A DNA stretch of 64,000 nucleotides from Virgisporangium ochraceum (GTDB lineage: Bacteria; Actinomycetota; Actinomycetes; Mycobacteriales; Micromonosporaceae). This document shows, in pieces, positions 1-9,000 of the stretch. The notes beneath the pieces are model-generated. The model did not search any database. It was not told the DNA's origin and worked only from the letters and a program-made list of their open reading frames with translations. Position numbers and translations under genes: made by a program. Numbering within the stretch: position 1 is the first letter of the stretch; each line of letters begins with the position of its first letter. The stretch lies in contig NZ_BOPH01000038.1 in the NCBI RefSeq assembly GCF_016863655.1, positions 1-64,000 on the forward strand. Reading direction: 5' to 3'.

Positions 1-86
1 GGCTGAACGCCGGACAGACGACCGAGTTCGGCTTCCAGGGAACGGGAACCGGTCCGAGCGGCGTGTCGGGCTGTACCGCGAGCTGA
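1..86 (+). CDS. C-terminal end of a secreted protein with a family 2 carbohydrate-binding module (partial)
   Basis: The reading frame starting at base 3 is open from the window edge and ends at TGA 84-86. It encodes 27 residues, beginning LNAGQTTEFGFQGTG and ending with a Cys four residues from the stop (GCTAS). This is the typical last strand of a CBM2 cellulose- or chitin-binding module, where the sequence NGxLxPGxSxxFGFxG is followed by a cysteine that forms a disulfide with one near the module start. The parent protein is probably an exported glycoside hydrolase or lytic polysaccharide monooxygenase, but the catalytic part lies outside the window. The short length limits confidence. Confidence 0.65.
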   Translation, partial: LNAGQTTEFGFQGTGTGPSGVSGCTAS

Positions 87-103
87 TCGCCACACCCCCA
101 GCG

Positions 104-132
104 CGGCCCGGGCGGGTTCACCGCCCGGGCCG
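104..132 (+). terminator. Strong intrinsic-type hairpin after the CBM2 gene
   Basis: A perfect 12-bp G+C inverted repeat (CGGCCCGGGCGG at 104-115, its complement at 121-132) with a 5-base loop sits 17 bases after the stop codon. No T-run follows, which is usual in high-G+C actinobacteria. Confidence 0.8.
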
Positions 133-174
133 TCGCGTTGAACCGATCGGGATCCGTCGACGTAGTCTGTCGGC

Positions 175-1356
175 GTGTGGGTTCGGGTGGGCGCCGTCGT
201 CGCGGTCGCCGCGGTCACTCTGGTTGTTCCGGCCGTGCCGGTCGCTGCGCGGGCACCGGGATGCGGACCCACCGTCACCGATCCGCTCGCTGCGGCACCT
301 TGGCCGCTGCAGCGCCTGCGGCCGGAGAACGCATGGCCGTTGAGCGTCGGCACCGGGGTGACCGTCGCGGTCGTCGACTCCGGTGTGTCGACCGAACACC
401 CCACGCTCACGGGAAAGGTACGGGCGGGTCGGGACCTCCTGGACGCCCCGGTTTCCGGCGGCCCGGCCGGCACCTGTGACGAGAACGGCCATGGCACGCT
501 CATCGCGGGCATCATCGCCGGACGCGAGAACACCAGCGGTGGCTACCGTTTCCACGGAATCGCGCCGGCGGCCACGATCGTTCCCGTGCGCGTCCTGCGC
601 GACCAGCGGCGGTCGACGGAGGCCGACCTGTCCGACAGGATCGCCGACGCCGTTCGCTGGTCGGTCGACCAGGGCGGTGCCGACGTCATCAACCTCTCGC
701 TGACCACACCGCCCACCCCGGGGCTGGAACAGGCGATCGCGTACGCGATCGGCAGGCGGGTCGTCGTGGTGGCCGCCGCCGGGAACGAGGGCGGACAGAA
801 CCGCGGCGGTGCCGTGTATCCCGCGGCGTACCCGGGCGTCATCGGCGTCGCCGGGGTCGACGAGAAGGACGGGCACGTCGGCAGTTCCACCCCGGGCGAC
901 TTCGTCGACGTCGCCGCGCCCGGCGACAACATCGCCGGCCCGTCACCGGCCGGTGGCGGGTACCTGTTCACGCAGGAGGGCGGCACCAGCTTCGCCGCGG
1001 CCTACGTCTCGGGGGTGGCCGCGCTGATCCGCGGCTACGCCCCCGACCTGACACCCGACGAGGTGTCACGGCGCATCACCGCGACCGCCGACCATCCGCC
1101 GCAGCTGTGGACCCGCGAGGTCGGCCACGGTGTGGTCAACCCGGCCCGCGCCGTGGGCGCGCTGCGTCCGGGAACGGCCGCGGCCGCGGACGGTGGGCGG
1201 GTACCGGACCCGGTACGCGAGGTCGATCCGTTGGCGTCGTCGAAGGTGGTCGCCGGGTGGGTCGGCGGGATCGGCGCGGTGGTGGCGCTGCTGGCGCTCG
1301 TGTCGGTGCCGGTGGTCAGGCGCGGGCGGCAGCGGGGCTGGCGTCCCGGTCCGTGA
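175..1356 (+). CDS. mycP: Type VII secretion-associated serine protease mycosin
   Basis: Subtilisin-like (S8) membrane-anchored protease of ESX systems, 393 residues, the usual mycosin length. It carries an N-terminal signal segment (about residues 5-25). The catalytic triad is Asp68 in VVDSG, His106 in NGHGT and Ser272 in GGTSFAA, with the oxyanion Asn204 in AAGNEG. A single C-terminal membrane helix (about 358-384) is followed by a basic tail. In the ESX family MycP caps the membrane complex on the outer side and processes selected substrates. It begins with GTG at 175 and opens the ESX locus whose core components lie at 6023-14880. The next gene runs on the opposite strand and converges on it. 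Confidence 0.93.
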   Translation: MWVRVGAVVAVAAVTLVVPAVPVAARAPGCGPTVTDPLAAAPWPLQRLRPENAWPLSVGTGVTVAVVDSGVSTEHPTLTGKVRAGRDLLDAPVSGGPAGTCDENGHGTLIAGIIAGRENTSGGYRFHGIAPAATIVPVRVLRDQRRSTEADLSDRIADAVRWSVDQGGADVINLSLTTPPTPGLEQAIAYAIGRRVVVVAAAGNEGGQNRGGAVYPAAYPGVIGVAGVDEKDGHVGSSTPGDFVDVAAPGDNIAGPSPAGGGYLFTQEGGTSFAAAYVSGVAALIRGYAPDLTPDEVSRRITATADHPPQLWTREVGHGVVNPARAVGALRPGTAAAADGGRVPDPVREVDPLASSKVVAGWVGGIGAVVALLALVSVPVVRRGRQRGWRPGP

Positions 1357-1415
1357 GCCTTTTCCGGTGACGTTGAACCGCGTGCGGGTCCGGGCACGTG
1401 GTCAAGGGCATGAGA

Positions 1416-1745
1416 TCAGTCGATGGATGGCGGTTCGGCCGGCATCAGGCGCCTGGCCTCAGTCTCGTACTCCGCGCGGGCCCGCTCCTGCGCGGTGCGC
1501 ACGGTTCTCGTGACGACGTCGCCGAGGCGGGTACTGGAGTATCCGCGCAGCGCGCCGGAGTGGATCCGCACCTCGGTGACGCGGCCGCCCCACGTGACGG
1601 TGACGGTGACCTGCCGGTCGGTGCTGGTGACCCGCACCGTCCGCGCGGCCAGGGCGACCAGCCGCGCCCGGTAGGCCTCGAGACCGGCGATGCCGGCCCG
1701 CGTGGCCTCCTCGTACCTTGGCTCGTCGTCCGGGTCGTACGTCAC
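1416..1745 (-). CDS. YbaB/EbfC-like protein of the ESX locus (downstream copy)
   Basis: A 109-residue acidic and basic protein with the pattern of YbaB/EbfC nucleoid proteins: an N-terminal helix, a central strand pair (VTVTVTWGGRVTEVRI) and a C-terminal amphipathic helix. Its GTG start overlaps the stop of the upstream gene by four bases (GTGA), so the two are translationally coupled. YbaB-like proteins accompany many actinobacterial ESX loci (EspL is the mycobacterial example), where they may act as chaperones or partners of secreted substrates. The family call rests on fold pattern only, and a role in DNA binding is not shown. Confidence 0.6.
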   Translation of the reverse strand: MTYDPDDEPRYEEATRAGIAGLEAYRARLVALAARTVRVTSTDRQVTVTVTWGGRVTEVRIHSGALRGYSSTRLGDVVTRTVRTAQERARAEYETEARRLMPAEPPSID

Positions 1746-2062
1746 GGCGTCTCCTCCGGCGTCGCGTACGCCTCGCTCACCCGGGCCTGCGCGGCCGACA
1801 CGGCGGCACAGACCGCCGCACCGACGTCGTCGGGGTGGTACCGGCCGATCGACCGTCCGAACGTCACGCGGACGACGAGACCGTCGCCGTCGACGACGGC
1901 GGTGACCAGCCTCGCCGGATCGGTGCCCTGGAACGTGGCCGACCGCAGCCGGTGCAGCTCCGCCAGCGCCGCGTCGGACTCCTCGATGGCCGCGTCGGCC
2001 CGCGCCAGGGCCTCGGCGACGGCGGGGTCGGGCGGAAACACCGGCCCGGACGGAGTGGTCAT
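1742..2062 (-). CDS. YbaB/EbfC-like protein of the ESX locus (upstream copy)
   Basis: A 106-residue protein with the same layout as its downstream neighbour: a coiled N-terminal helix (VAEALARADAAIEESDAAL), a strand segment (LVTAVVDGDGLVVRVTFG) and a C-terminal alanine-rich helix. The central G-D-G-L-V-V-R-V resembles the beta-hairpin of YbaB/EbfC proteins. It starts with ATG at 2062 and is divergent from the substrate genes beginning at 2173. The pair could form a heterodimer, as YbaB proteins are dimeric, but that is inference. Confidence 0.6.
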   Translation of the reverse strand: MTTPSGPVFPPDPAVAEALARADAAIEESDAALAELHRLRSATFQGTDPARLVTAVVDGDGLVVRVTFGRSIGRYHPDDVGAAVCAAVSAAQARVSEAYATPEETP

Positions 2063-2172
2063 GGCGCCCTCGACTCTCGTGAACGCGGGCGGGATGCCCG
2101 CCCGACACTATATTTCGCGCCGACCGCATCGACACTCGTGAACGCGGTCGCATCGGACACCGGGAGGCGTCG
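2063..2172. promoter_or_regulatory. Divergent control region with a duplicated 19-bp element and a hairpin
   Basis: This 110-bp gap separates the YbaB pair (left) from the substrate operon (right). A 19-base element, TCGACWCTCGTGAACGCGG, occurs twice in direct orientation at 2070-2088 and 2129-2147 with one mismatch. Between them lie a perfect 8-bp hairpin (2086-2093 with 2097-2104, 3-base loop) and an A+T island holding TATAGT on the minus strand (2107-2112) and TATATT on the plus strand (2109-2114), both plausible -10 boxes. A GGGAGG Shine-Dalgarno sequence precedes the TTG start at 2173. Confidence 0.5.
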
Positions 2173-2502
2173 TTGAGCATCGGTCCGGAGAGACTGCAGG
2201 GGGACTTCGCCGAGGTCCGGGCGGCGAAGGCCGACGTGCTGGAGCGTGACACCAACCTGATCGACCACGTCAGGGACCTCGCGGCCAGAACCGCCGCCAC
2301 CGCGGCCGGCATGGCCGTGCTCGACCAGACCAACGCGGCGATGGCCGCCGCGACCCAGGCCGCGCTCGCCGCGGTCGGCCAGCTCTCGGCGAAACTCCAG
2401 CACCAGGCGACGCATCTCGGCCGGCAGGCCGACGAGCTGGAGAACCAGGACCTGACCCACGCGCGCCGGGCCGCCACGCTCGCCGACGGCGGTGCGCCGT
2501 GA
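2173..2502 (+). CDS. Small helical ESX-associated protein (EspC-like candidate)
   Basis: A 109-residue all-alpha protein with no signal peptide or membrane helix. It starts with TTG at 2173, chosen because GGGAGG lies just upstream, and ends overlapping the next start (GTGA). Two long helices rich in Ala and Gln and the position in front of a PPE-like gene fit the small partner of an ESX substrate pair (EspC/DUF2580 or WXG100-like). No clear WxG turn is present, so the exact family is uncertain. By analogy the pair would be secreted together by the EccC-driven channel. Confidence 0.55.
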   Translation: MSIGPERLQGDFAEVRAAKADVLERDTNLIDHVRDLAARTAATAAGMAVLDQTNAAMAAATQAALAAVGQLSAKLQHQATHLGRQADELENQDLTHARRAATLADGGAP

Positions 2503-3557
2503 GCCAACCGAAGTCGTACATGGGGTTCGATCTGGCCCAGCTGCAGCTGATGCCGGCCCTCGGAAAGTTCGTCGAGGCCATCGGCCAGCAGATGTCGGGC
2601 ACCAACGCGACCTACAACGGCAACGTCCAGCTGCCGTCGTTCCTCGGCGCTGCCGCGGTCGCGCAGCAGAACCAGTCGGCGCAGTCGAACACCGGGTTCC
2701 AGCAGCTGACCAGCTTCATGGGCCAGTCGCAGGCGGTCACCGCCGCGGGTGCCGTGCAGCTGATCGCGACCCAGGCGCGGATGAAGGCGATCGCGGCCAC
2801 CGCGACGGCGAAGCGGTTCCAGGTCTGGCCCACCGGTGTGGTCACTCCGGGACCGGAGCAGATCGCGGAATGCGCGGCGCACTGGAGCACGTGGGGTCCG
2901 GCGCGCCTCAAGCAGTACTGGGCCCAGGCCAACGCGTACACGGCATCCATCAACGGCCAGCTCACCCAGGCGGGCGCGCTCGACCAGCAGATCGCGGGCG
3001 CGCTCATCAAGGTGGTCACGGACACGCTCGGCGGCTTCCTGCAGAAGAAGCTCACCGGTGACGGCGGGTCGGCGGGCCTGCCCGTCACTCCGGCGGCGCC
3101 GGGCACGGTTCCCGGCACCGGGTCCCGGCCGGTGACGCTGCCGGCGTTCACCGGTGGGGGCGCCGACCTCGCCGGCGGCGCCGGCGGGCTCGGCGGGACC
3201 GTGCCGGCGGGTGCGGGTCTCGCGGGCGCCGGCGGGTTCGCCGGTGCCGGTGGTGTCGGTGGTGCCGGCTCCGGCGGCTTCTCGCCGGCCTCCATCAACG
3301 GCTCCGTCAACGCCGCCGGCGCGGTGTCGTTGGCCGGTGGCGCGGCGGGTACCGCGGGCGCGCTCGGGCTGGGCGCCGCACCGGCCACCGGAGCCGTCGC
3401 CGGCACCCGCGCGGGCATGGCGGGCGGCATGATGCCGATGACCGGCGCGGGCGCCCACCGCGCCGCCGGTGGCGAACGCGCCGCGAGCACCTGGTTGAAC
3501 GAGGACGACGACCCGTGGGGCGCTGACGGCGACGCGCCCACCGGCGTCGTGGGCTGA
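2499..3557 (+). CDS. Large glycine-rich ESX substrate (PPE-like architecture)
   Basis: A 352-residue protein. Residues 1-190 are a helical, glutamine- and alanine-rich domain containing an AAHWSTWG segment. A Gly/Ala/Pro-rich low-complexity region of about 120 residues follows, and the short acidic tail ends NEDDDPWGADGDAPTGVVG. The GTG start overlaps the preceding stop, so the two proteins are made together. The arrangement of helical N-domain, disordered glycine-rich middle and acidic tail parallels PPE/EspB-type ESX substrates. The final D-x-x-P-x-G-V-V motif recurs in two other proteins of this locus. Function outside the cell is unknown. Confidence 0.6.
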   Translation: MSQPKSYMGFDLAQLQLMPALGKFVEAIGQQMSGTNATYNGNVQLPSFLGAAAVAQQNQSAQSNTGFQQLTSFMGQSQAVTAAGAVQLIATQARMKAIAATATAKRFQVWPTGVVTPGPEQIAECAAHWSTWGPARLKQYWAQANAYTASINGQLTQAGALDQQIAGALIKVVTDTLGGFLQKKLTGDGGSAGLPVTPAAPGTVPGTGSRPVTLPAFTGGGADLAGGAGGLGGTVPAGAGLAGAGGFAGAGGVGGAGSGGFSPASINGSVNAAGAVSLAGGAAGTAGALGLGAAPATGAVAGTRAGMAGGMMPMTGAGAHRAAGGERAASTWLNEDDDPWGADGDAPTGVVG

Positions 3558-3567
3558 GACGGGGGTT

Positions 3568-3975
3568 GTGGTGGCTGTCGACTACGACGACGTGGTGGAG
3601 CGCACCCTGAGGCTCCAGGTGAGCGTCGACCACCTCGACGCGGTGTCGTCCTACTGCACCAACGTCGGCGACCTCGTGAAGGACATCCGCCGGATCGTGA
3701 CGGACGCGGACCGCACGGCGCGCGAGGGCGGCTGCGGTGGGCAGAGCGCGCTCGGCGGTGCGGGTCTCGGCAGCAGCGTCACCGATCTCGGCACCCGCAT
3801 GAAGGGTGCGCGCGACCACGTCGACACCGCGCTGCGCGACCTCACCACGAGCCTCGACCGGACCGCGGGCGCCGTGCGGTGGATCGCCGCCGAGTACGCG
3901 ACGGCCGACAGGCGCAACGAGGTGAGCGCGTGGTCGGTGCTCGACTTCGTCACCGGCCGGCGCACGGGGACGTGA
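3568..3975 (+). CDS. Small ESX-associated helical protein
   Basis: A 135-residue soluble helical protein starting with GTG at 3568 (a second GTG follows directly). The N-terminal LQVSVDHLDAVSSYC segment and a glycine-rich turn (GGCGGQSALGGAGLGSS, residues about 52-68) join two helical halves, as in the small members of ESX substrate pairs. It lies 10 bases after the stop of one large substrate and 7 bases before the start of the next, which suggests it is the partner of the protein at 3983. It has two cysteines and no classic WxG motif. Family placement is by context. Confidence 0.5.
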   Translation: MVAVDYDDVVERTLRLQVSVDHLDAVSSYCTNVGDLVKDIRRIVTDADRTAREGGCGGQSALGGAGLGSSVTDLGTRMKGARDHVDTALRDLTTSLDRTAGAVRWIAAEYATADRRNEVSAWSVLDFVTGRRTGT

Positions 3976-3982
3976 GGCGGGC

Positions 3983-5179
3983 ATGGCCTACACGGGAGAG
4001 TGGGAACGGTACGTCAACGAGGTCACGCTCCTCGGGCGGCCGGATCTGCTCCGGGCGTCGGCCCGGGAGTGGGAGACCGCGCTGCGGCGTGTGACCGGGA
4101 CGGCCGACATGCTCGCGCGGCTGGCGACGAGGAGCGGTTCGTGGACGGGCGGCGGCGCCAACGCGTTCCGCGGCCACGTGATGGCGCTGCGCGCCGCGGC
4201 GGAGAAGACCGTGGCCGAGCACCACCGGGTCAGGATCGCGCTGGACGCGTGCGCCGACGAGCTGACCACCGCCATGCGCGACATCTTCGTTCCCAGCTGG
4301 CTCCGTCCGGAGATCATCGCCCGGCAGAGCAGGGCCGTGCGGGAGGGCGTGCACACGCCGTTCGCTCCGGGCGAGTTCGAACGGCGGCTGCGGGAGCGCA
4401 CCGAGCGGCTGAACCCGCATGCCGCCCCCGAGCTGAAGGCCCGGTGGGACACCGAGATCCGGCTCGCGCTCGACGAGGGCGAGGACGTGTCGCGGATCGC
4501 GTACGAGCGGCTGCGGGCGGCGTACGGCCGGCTGGTCGGCGAGATGCCGGGCGGTACACCGGTCGACGTGCCACACGTCAAGGGTGACGCCGCGAAGACC
4601 GCCGCGAACAAGGCGGCTCACACCGCGGCGAACACGGCTGCCGCGAACCCGGCTGCCGCGAATCCGGCGGCGAACACCGCCGGTGTGGGTGCGGCCGGGA
4701 CGACACCGTCGACACCGTTGCCCGGTACGGACATCGGCCCGGACACCGGTAGCGGCACGGACACCGGCACGGGCTTCACGCCGCCGGACCTCGACCCCGG
4801 AACCGGCTTCGAGCCTTTCGAACCCGGAACGGGGCTCGCCGGCGCCGGCGACCTCGCGGGAGCCGGTTTCGGATCCGCCGGTGGCGGTGGGGTGAGCGCC
4901 GGCGGCGGCAGGCTGCCGATCGGCGACGCGGTCGCGACGCCGGCCGCGGCCATGACGGCGGTGGCGAAACGCGGGAGCGCCGGAGCCGGCGTGGTGCCCG
5001 GATCCGGTGGCGCGACCCCGAAGACGGCCACGATGATGCCGGGCATGATGGGCGCCGGCGGAGCAGCCGGTCTGGCCAACAACCAGGCGGCACAGGGCAC
5101 GCGCACCACCGCGCTGGTGGAGTCCGACCCGCTGTTCGCCGTGGACGACGGTGTTCCCTCGGGCGTCATCGACGCCTGA
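3983..5179 (+). CDS. WXG-containing large ESX substrate with Ala/Gly/Pro-rich tail
   Basis: A 398-residue protein. Residues 1-200 are helical and contain the WXG signature SWTGGGANAFR near residue 55, the turn between the two helices of WXG100/PPE-type domains. Residues 205-300 are repeats of Ala/Asn (ANTAAANPAA) and Gly/Thr/Pro, and the tail ends AVDDGVPSGVIDA. The ATG start at 3983 follows the preceding stop by 7 bases. It would be exported with the 135-residue partner. The C-terminal D-D-x-x-P-x-G-V-I motif matches that of the protein at 2499. A role as a secreted pore or adhesin is conceivable but not shown. Confidence 0.65.
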   Translation: MAYTGEWERYVNEVTLLGRPDLLRASAREWETALRRVTGTADMLARLATRSGSWTGGGANAFRGHVMALRAAAEKTVAEHHRVRIALDACADELTTAMRDIFVPSWLRPEIIARQSRAVREGVHTPFAPGEFERRLRERTERLNPHAAPELKARWDTEIRLALDEGEDVSRIAYERLRAAYGRLVGEMPGGTPVDVPHVKGDAAKTAANKAAHTAANTAAANPAAANPAANTAGVGAAGTTPSTPLPGTDIGPDTGSGTDTGTGFTPPDLDPGTGFEPFEPGTGLAGAGDLAGAGFGSAGGGGVSAGGGRLPIGDAVATPAAAMTAVAKRGSAGAGVVPGSGGATPKTATMMPGMMGAGGAAGLANNQAAQGTRTTALVESDPLFAVDDGVPSGVIDA

Positions 5180-5201
5180 TCCGCTCTGCTCCAGACGGAA
5201 G

Positions 5202-5237
5202 AACCGACGGCCGGCGGATCTCCGCCGGCCGTCGGTT
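5202..5237. terminator. Bidirectional terminator between convergent ESX operons
   Basis: A perfect 17-bp inverted repeat (AACCGACGGCCGGCGGA at 5202-5218, complement at 5221-5237) lies 22 bases after the substrate gene stop and 16 bases from the end of the opposing WXG gene. The stem begins with AA and ends with TT, so it can serve both strands. Confidence 0.85.
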
Positions 5238-5253
5238 CGTGCTGGTTCCGGAG

Positions 5254-5577
5254 CTAGTAGACGGTCTGCCCGCCGAATGGTGTGTTCCCCATCAGCCGCG
5301 CCAGTTCCTGGTCGGTGCGGTACAGGTTGTCGTGCACGCCGTACGCGTGGTCGACCGCGCGTCCGGCCGACGCGTTCATCTGGATGAGCTTCTGCGCCAT
5401 CGACGCCTTCAGCTGAAGGAACATCTCGCCGCCGCCACCCTCCCAGTTCTCGGCGTTCTTTCCGACCAGATCCACCATCGCCTGCACGAGGTCCTCGATA
5501 CGCTCGACGCACACGTAGACCGTGTCCGCGGCGTGCTTCAGGTCCGAGAATGTGACGTTGACGAAACCGTCGCCCAT
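5254..5577 (-). CDS. WXG100 family type VII secretion protein (EsxA/EsxB-like)
   Basis: A 107-residue protein with the diagnostic Trp45-Glu46-Gly47 turn (ENWEGGG) between two helices, and a YxxxD secretion signal, Tyr79-Gly-Val-His-Asp83, after the second helix. These two features define ESX substrates that form a helical hairpin dimer recognised by the third ATPase domain of EccC. Its ATG start lies two bases after the stop of the companion gene at 5580, and both follow eccC on the same strand. Length is normal for the family. This is the best-supported substrate of the locus. Confidence 0.9.
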   Translation of the reverse strand: MGDGFVNVTFSDLKHAADTVYVCVERIEDLVQAMVDLVGKNAENWEGGGGEMFLQLKASMAQKLIQMNASAGRAVDHAYGVHDNLYRTDQELARLMGNTPFGGQTVY

Positions 5578-5579
5578 GG

Positions 5580-5951
5580 TCAGTGCCCCCCGCCCGGCTT
5601 GTGGGTGATCGCGTACTGGTAACCGTGCGCGGAGGCGCCGACGTCGTTGCCGTCGGCCACCTTCTGCGCCGCGGCCTCTTCCTCGGCCGTGTAGTTGGTG
5701 AGGATCAGGCCGGCTTTCCCGAGCGCGTCGATGACACCGGTCATGTCGGTCATGAGGCCCCTGCCGTGCCTCTCGATCTCGTCGCAGGCGTTGAAGAACG
5801 TCGTCGCGCCTCTGCTCTGGTACCTGGGACGCAACGCCTCCCACGTGTTCTTCATCTTGTTGATCTGCTCGTCGATCTGCGCCTGGTAGTCCTTGATGAT
5901 GGACAGTGCTGTGGAGGTTCCATCTGCATTCTTGACGCGTTCTACTGCCAC
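5580..5951 (-). CDS. ESX pair partner lacking the WXG glycine
   Basis: A 123-residue helical protein. The expected turn reads NTWEALRPRY (Trp-Glu-Ala), so the glycine is missing. A YxxxE motif (TNYTAEEE) is present after the second helix. A GGAGG Shine-Dalgarno sequence eight bases upstream decides the GTG start at 5951. It is the natural heterodimer partner of the WXG protein encoded two bases downstream, and both follow eccC. Each protein carries its own YxxxD/E signal, while in many pairs only one does. The call is from architecture and position. Confidence 0.75.
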   Translation of the reverse strand: MAVERVKNADGTSTALSIIKDYQAQIDEQINKMKNTWEALRPRYQSRGATTFFNACDEIERHGRGLMTDMTGVIDALGKAGLILTNYTAEEEAAAQKVADGNDVGASAHGYQYAITHKPGGGH

Positions 5952-6022
5952 GCTGCCCTCCGGGAGGCCGATGCATTGACCGTTCTGACATGCTCCACGG
6001 GCGTTGTGTGTGAACGGTTCAA

Positions 6023-9000
6023 TCAGTCGGGGTCGGAGTACGCGGTCTGTACGAGGTTCACGCCGTCGCTGCGCCGGACCAGCGTTCCGCGTCCCGGTGG
6101 TTGCTGGCTCGGACGCACCGTGCCGAACACCATTCCCTCGTCGCGGTTGCCGGACATCAGCAGACCGGGAGCCTCCATCTCGCGCATCCGTTGCAGGACC
6201 GGCTCGTACAACGCGCGCGAGATGCCACCGCACCGGCGGGCCACGACGATGTGCAGGCCGACGTCGCGGGCCTGCGGCAGGAACTCCAGCAGCGGCAGCA
6301 ACGGGCTCTCCCGGCCGGGCGACACCAGGTCGTAGTCGTCGACGACGATGTAGATCTCCGGCCCGGACCACCAGCTCCGGTCGCGCAGCTGCGCGGTGGT
6401 GACGGCGGGTCCCGGCAGCCGCTCCTTCAACGCGGCGGCGAGCCCGCCGGCCATGCCGGCGGCCACCTGCGCCGAGGCGGCGTACTCGAGCTGGTGGTCG
6501 CCCTCGACCACGCCGAGCAGGGTGCGACGGTAGTCCACCACCGCGATGCGCGCCTGGTCGGGCGTGTGGGTGTCCATGATGGACCGTGCGATCAGCCGCA
6601 GCAGGTTGGTCTTTCCGCACTCGGCGTCGCCCGCGACGATGAGGTGCGGTTCGGCCGCGAAGTTCAGGTACACCGGGGCGAGGTGCGTCTCGTTCAACGC
6701 GATGGGGATGCCCTCGGCCGGCCGCTGCGCCACCTTCGCCATCAGCTCGGTGGCGGGCAGCAGGCGCGGCAGCAGCCGCAGCTTCGGGGCCGGGTCGTCG
6801 GTCCAGCCGGCGGCGACCCGGCGGACGAGGTCGGCGGTGGCCTGCGGCAGGTCGTGCGCGCCGGTCTGCCCGTCGATGCGCGGCAACCCGGCGAGGAAGT
6901 GCAGCTTGTCGCGCGTGAGACCGCGTCCGGGTGAGCCTTCCGGCACGTTCGCCGCGCCGCGCCGGTCGAACTCGGAGTCGGTCGGGTCGCCGAGCCGCAG
7001 CTCGAGCCGGCTGCCGAACAGGTCGCGCACGTTGTAGCGCAGCTCCGCCCAGCGGGTCACGGTCACCACGATGTGGATGCCGTAGCTGAGGCAGCGACCG
7101 GCGAGCCTGGTGATCGTGGCGTCGAGCTCGTCGTGTTCGGCGCGCAGCTGGCCGAAGCCGTCGATGACGAGGAACACGTCGCCGAACGGGTCGTCGTCGT
7201 ACTCGCCGGTGGCGCGGCCCTCGCGGTACGCCTCGATGGACTCGATGCCGCGCTCGGAGAACAGCGCCTCCCGCTCGTCGGCGAGCACGGTCACCTCGGC
7301 GATCGTGCGCCGCACGCTCTCGAGGTCGCGCCGCACCGCCACGCCCGACACGTGCGGCAGGTCCTCCAGCGCGCGCAGCGCGCCACCGCTGAAGTCGACG
7401 CAGAAGAACTGGACCTCGCGCGGGGAGTGGGTCAGCGCGAGGGACGCGACGAGCGACCGCAGCAGCGTGCTCTTGCCCGTACGGGGTCCGCCGACGACCA
7501 CCAGGTTTCCCGCGGCTCCGGCGAGGTCGACGACGAGCGGGTCGCTGCGTTGTTCGAACGGGCGATCCTCGACGCCGACCGGCGCCTGGAGCAGTCGGCC
7601 ACCGGTGCGCCAGTCCGGTGCGGTCAGCCCGCGGTCGGTGCTGGAGGTCAACGGGCCGAGCAGCGTGTCGAGCGCCGGCGCGGCGTCGAGTGGCGGCAGC
7701 CAGACCTGGTGCGCCGGCGCGCCCCTGCCCCGCAGCCGGTCGACGATGACGTCGAGCATCGTGGTCTGCCGGGCCGGCGCGGCCGGGTCGGCCTGCGGTT
7801 CAGGGACCTCGGGCTCCGGCGGCACCGGCACGTGCGTGGCGACGTAGGGCGTGATGAGCCGCCGCACCACCGCCTGCTCCCGCCTCGGCCCGGCCGCCCG
7901 GTACGGCCCCGAGACGTACGCGGCGCGGAACCGTCGCATCGTGCTGGTGCCGACCTTCAGGTACCCGTGACCGGGTGCGTTCGGCAGCTCGTACGCGTCG
8001 GCGACCCCGAGCACGATCCGGCTCTCCATCGCCGAGAACGTGCGCAGCCCGATGCGGTACGACAGGTGCGTGTCGAGCCCGCGCAGCCGGCCCTCCTCCA
8101 GCCGCTGCGACGCCAGCAGCAGGTGCACCCCGAGCGAGCGGCCGAGCCGGCCGATCGTGACGAACAGCTCGATGAAGTCGGGCTTCGCCGCGAGCAGTTC
8201 GCTGAACTCGTCGCAGATGATGAGCAGGCTCGGCATCGGCGTGAGCGGCTCACCGGCCAGGCGCGCCTTCTCGTACTCGTTGCGGGACACGTAGTTGCCG
8301 GCCGCGCGCAGCACCTCCTGCCGGCGCACCAGCTCGCCGTTGAGCGCGTCCTCCATCCGGTCCACCATGGACAGTTCGTCGGCGAGGTTGGTGATGACCG
8401 CGCTGGTGTGCGGCAACGCGTCGAGCGAGGCGAACGTGGCGCCGCCCTTGAAGTCGACGAGGACGAAGTTCAGCTCCTCCGACGAGTGCGTGATCGCGAG
8501 CGAGGAGACGATCGTGCGCAGCAGCTCGCTCTTCCCGGAGCCGGTGGCGCCGATGATGAGCCCGTGCGGGCCCATCCCGTCCTGCGCCGCCTCCTTGAAG
8601 TCCAGCTCGACGACGGCGCCGTCGGGCGTGACACCCAACGGGATCCGCAGCCGGTCGCGGTCGGCGCGCGGGGCCCAGGTGCGGGCCGGGTCGACCGCTC
8701 CGGCGTCGGCCAGCCCGAGCAGGTCGGGCAGCTCCATCACCCGTGACGTCGCCTCTTCGGCGCCGACCGCCTGCTGCGACAGGCGGTACGGGGCCAGCTG
8801 GCGGGCGAGGCCGACGGCCTGCTGCGGGGTCAGCAGGTCGGGGCGGCCCAGCGGCGTGCGCCGGTCACCGCGGTCGGCGGTCAGGGCCTCGGGGGTGACG
8901 TCGAGGCAGAGCAGCCACCTCCCGGCGTCCCTGGGCACCATTCCCGACGTGTCGAGCACGGTCGTGCCGAGCAGGCCCTGCCCCTGCAGTTGGCAGGTGG

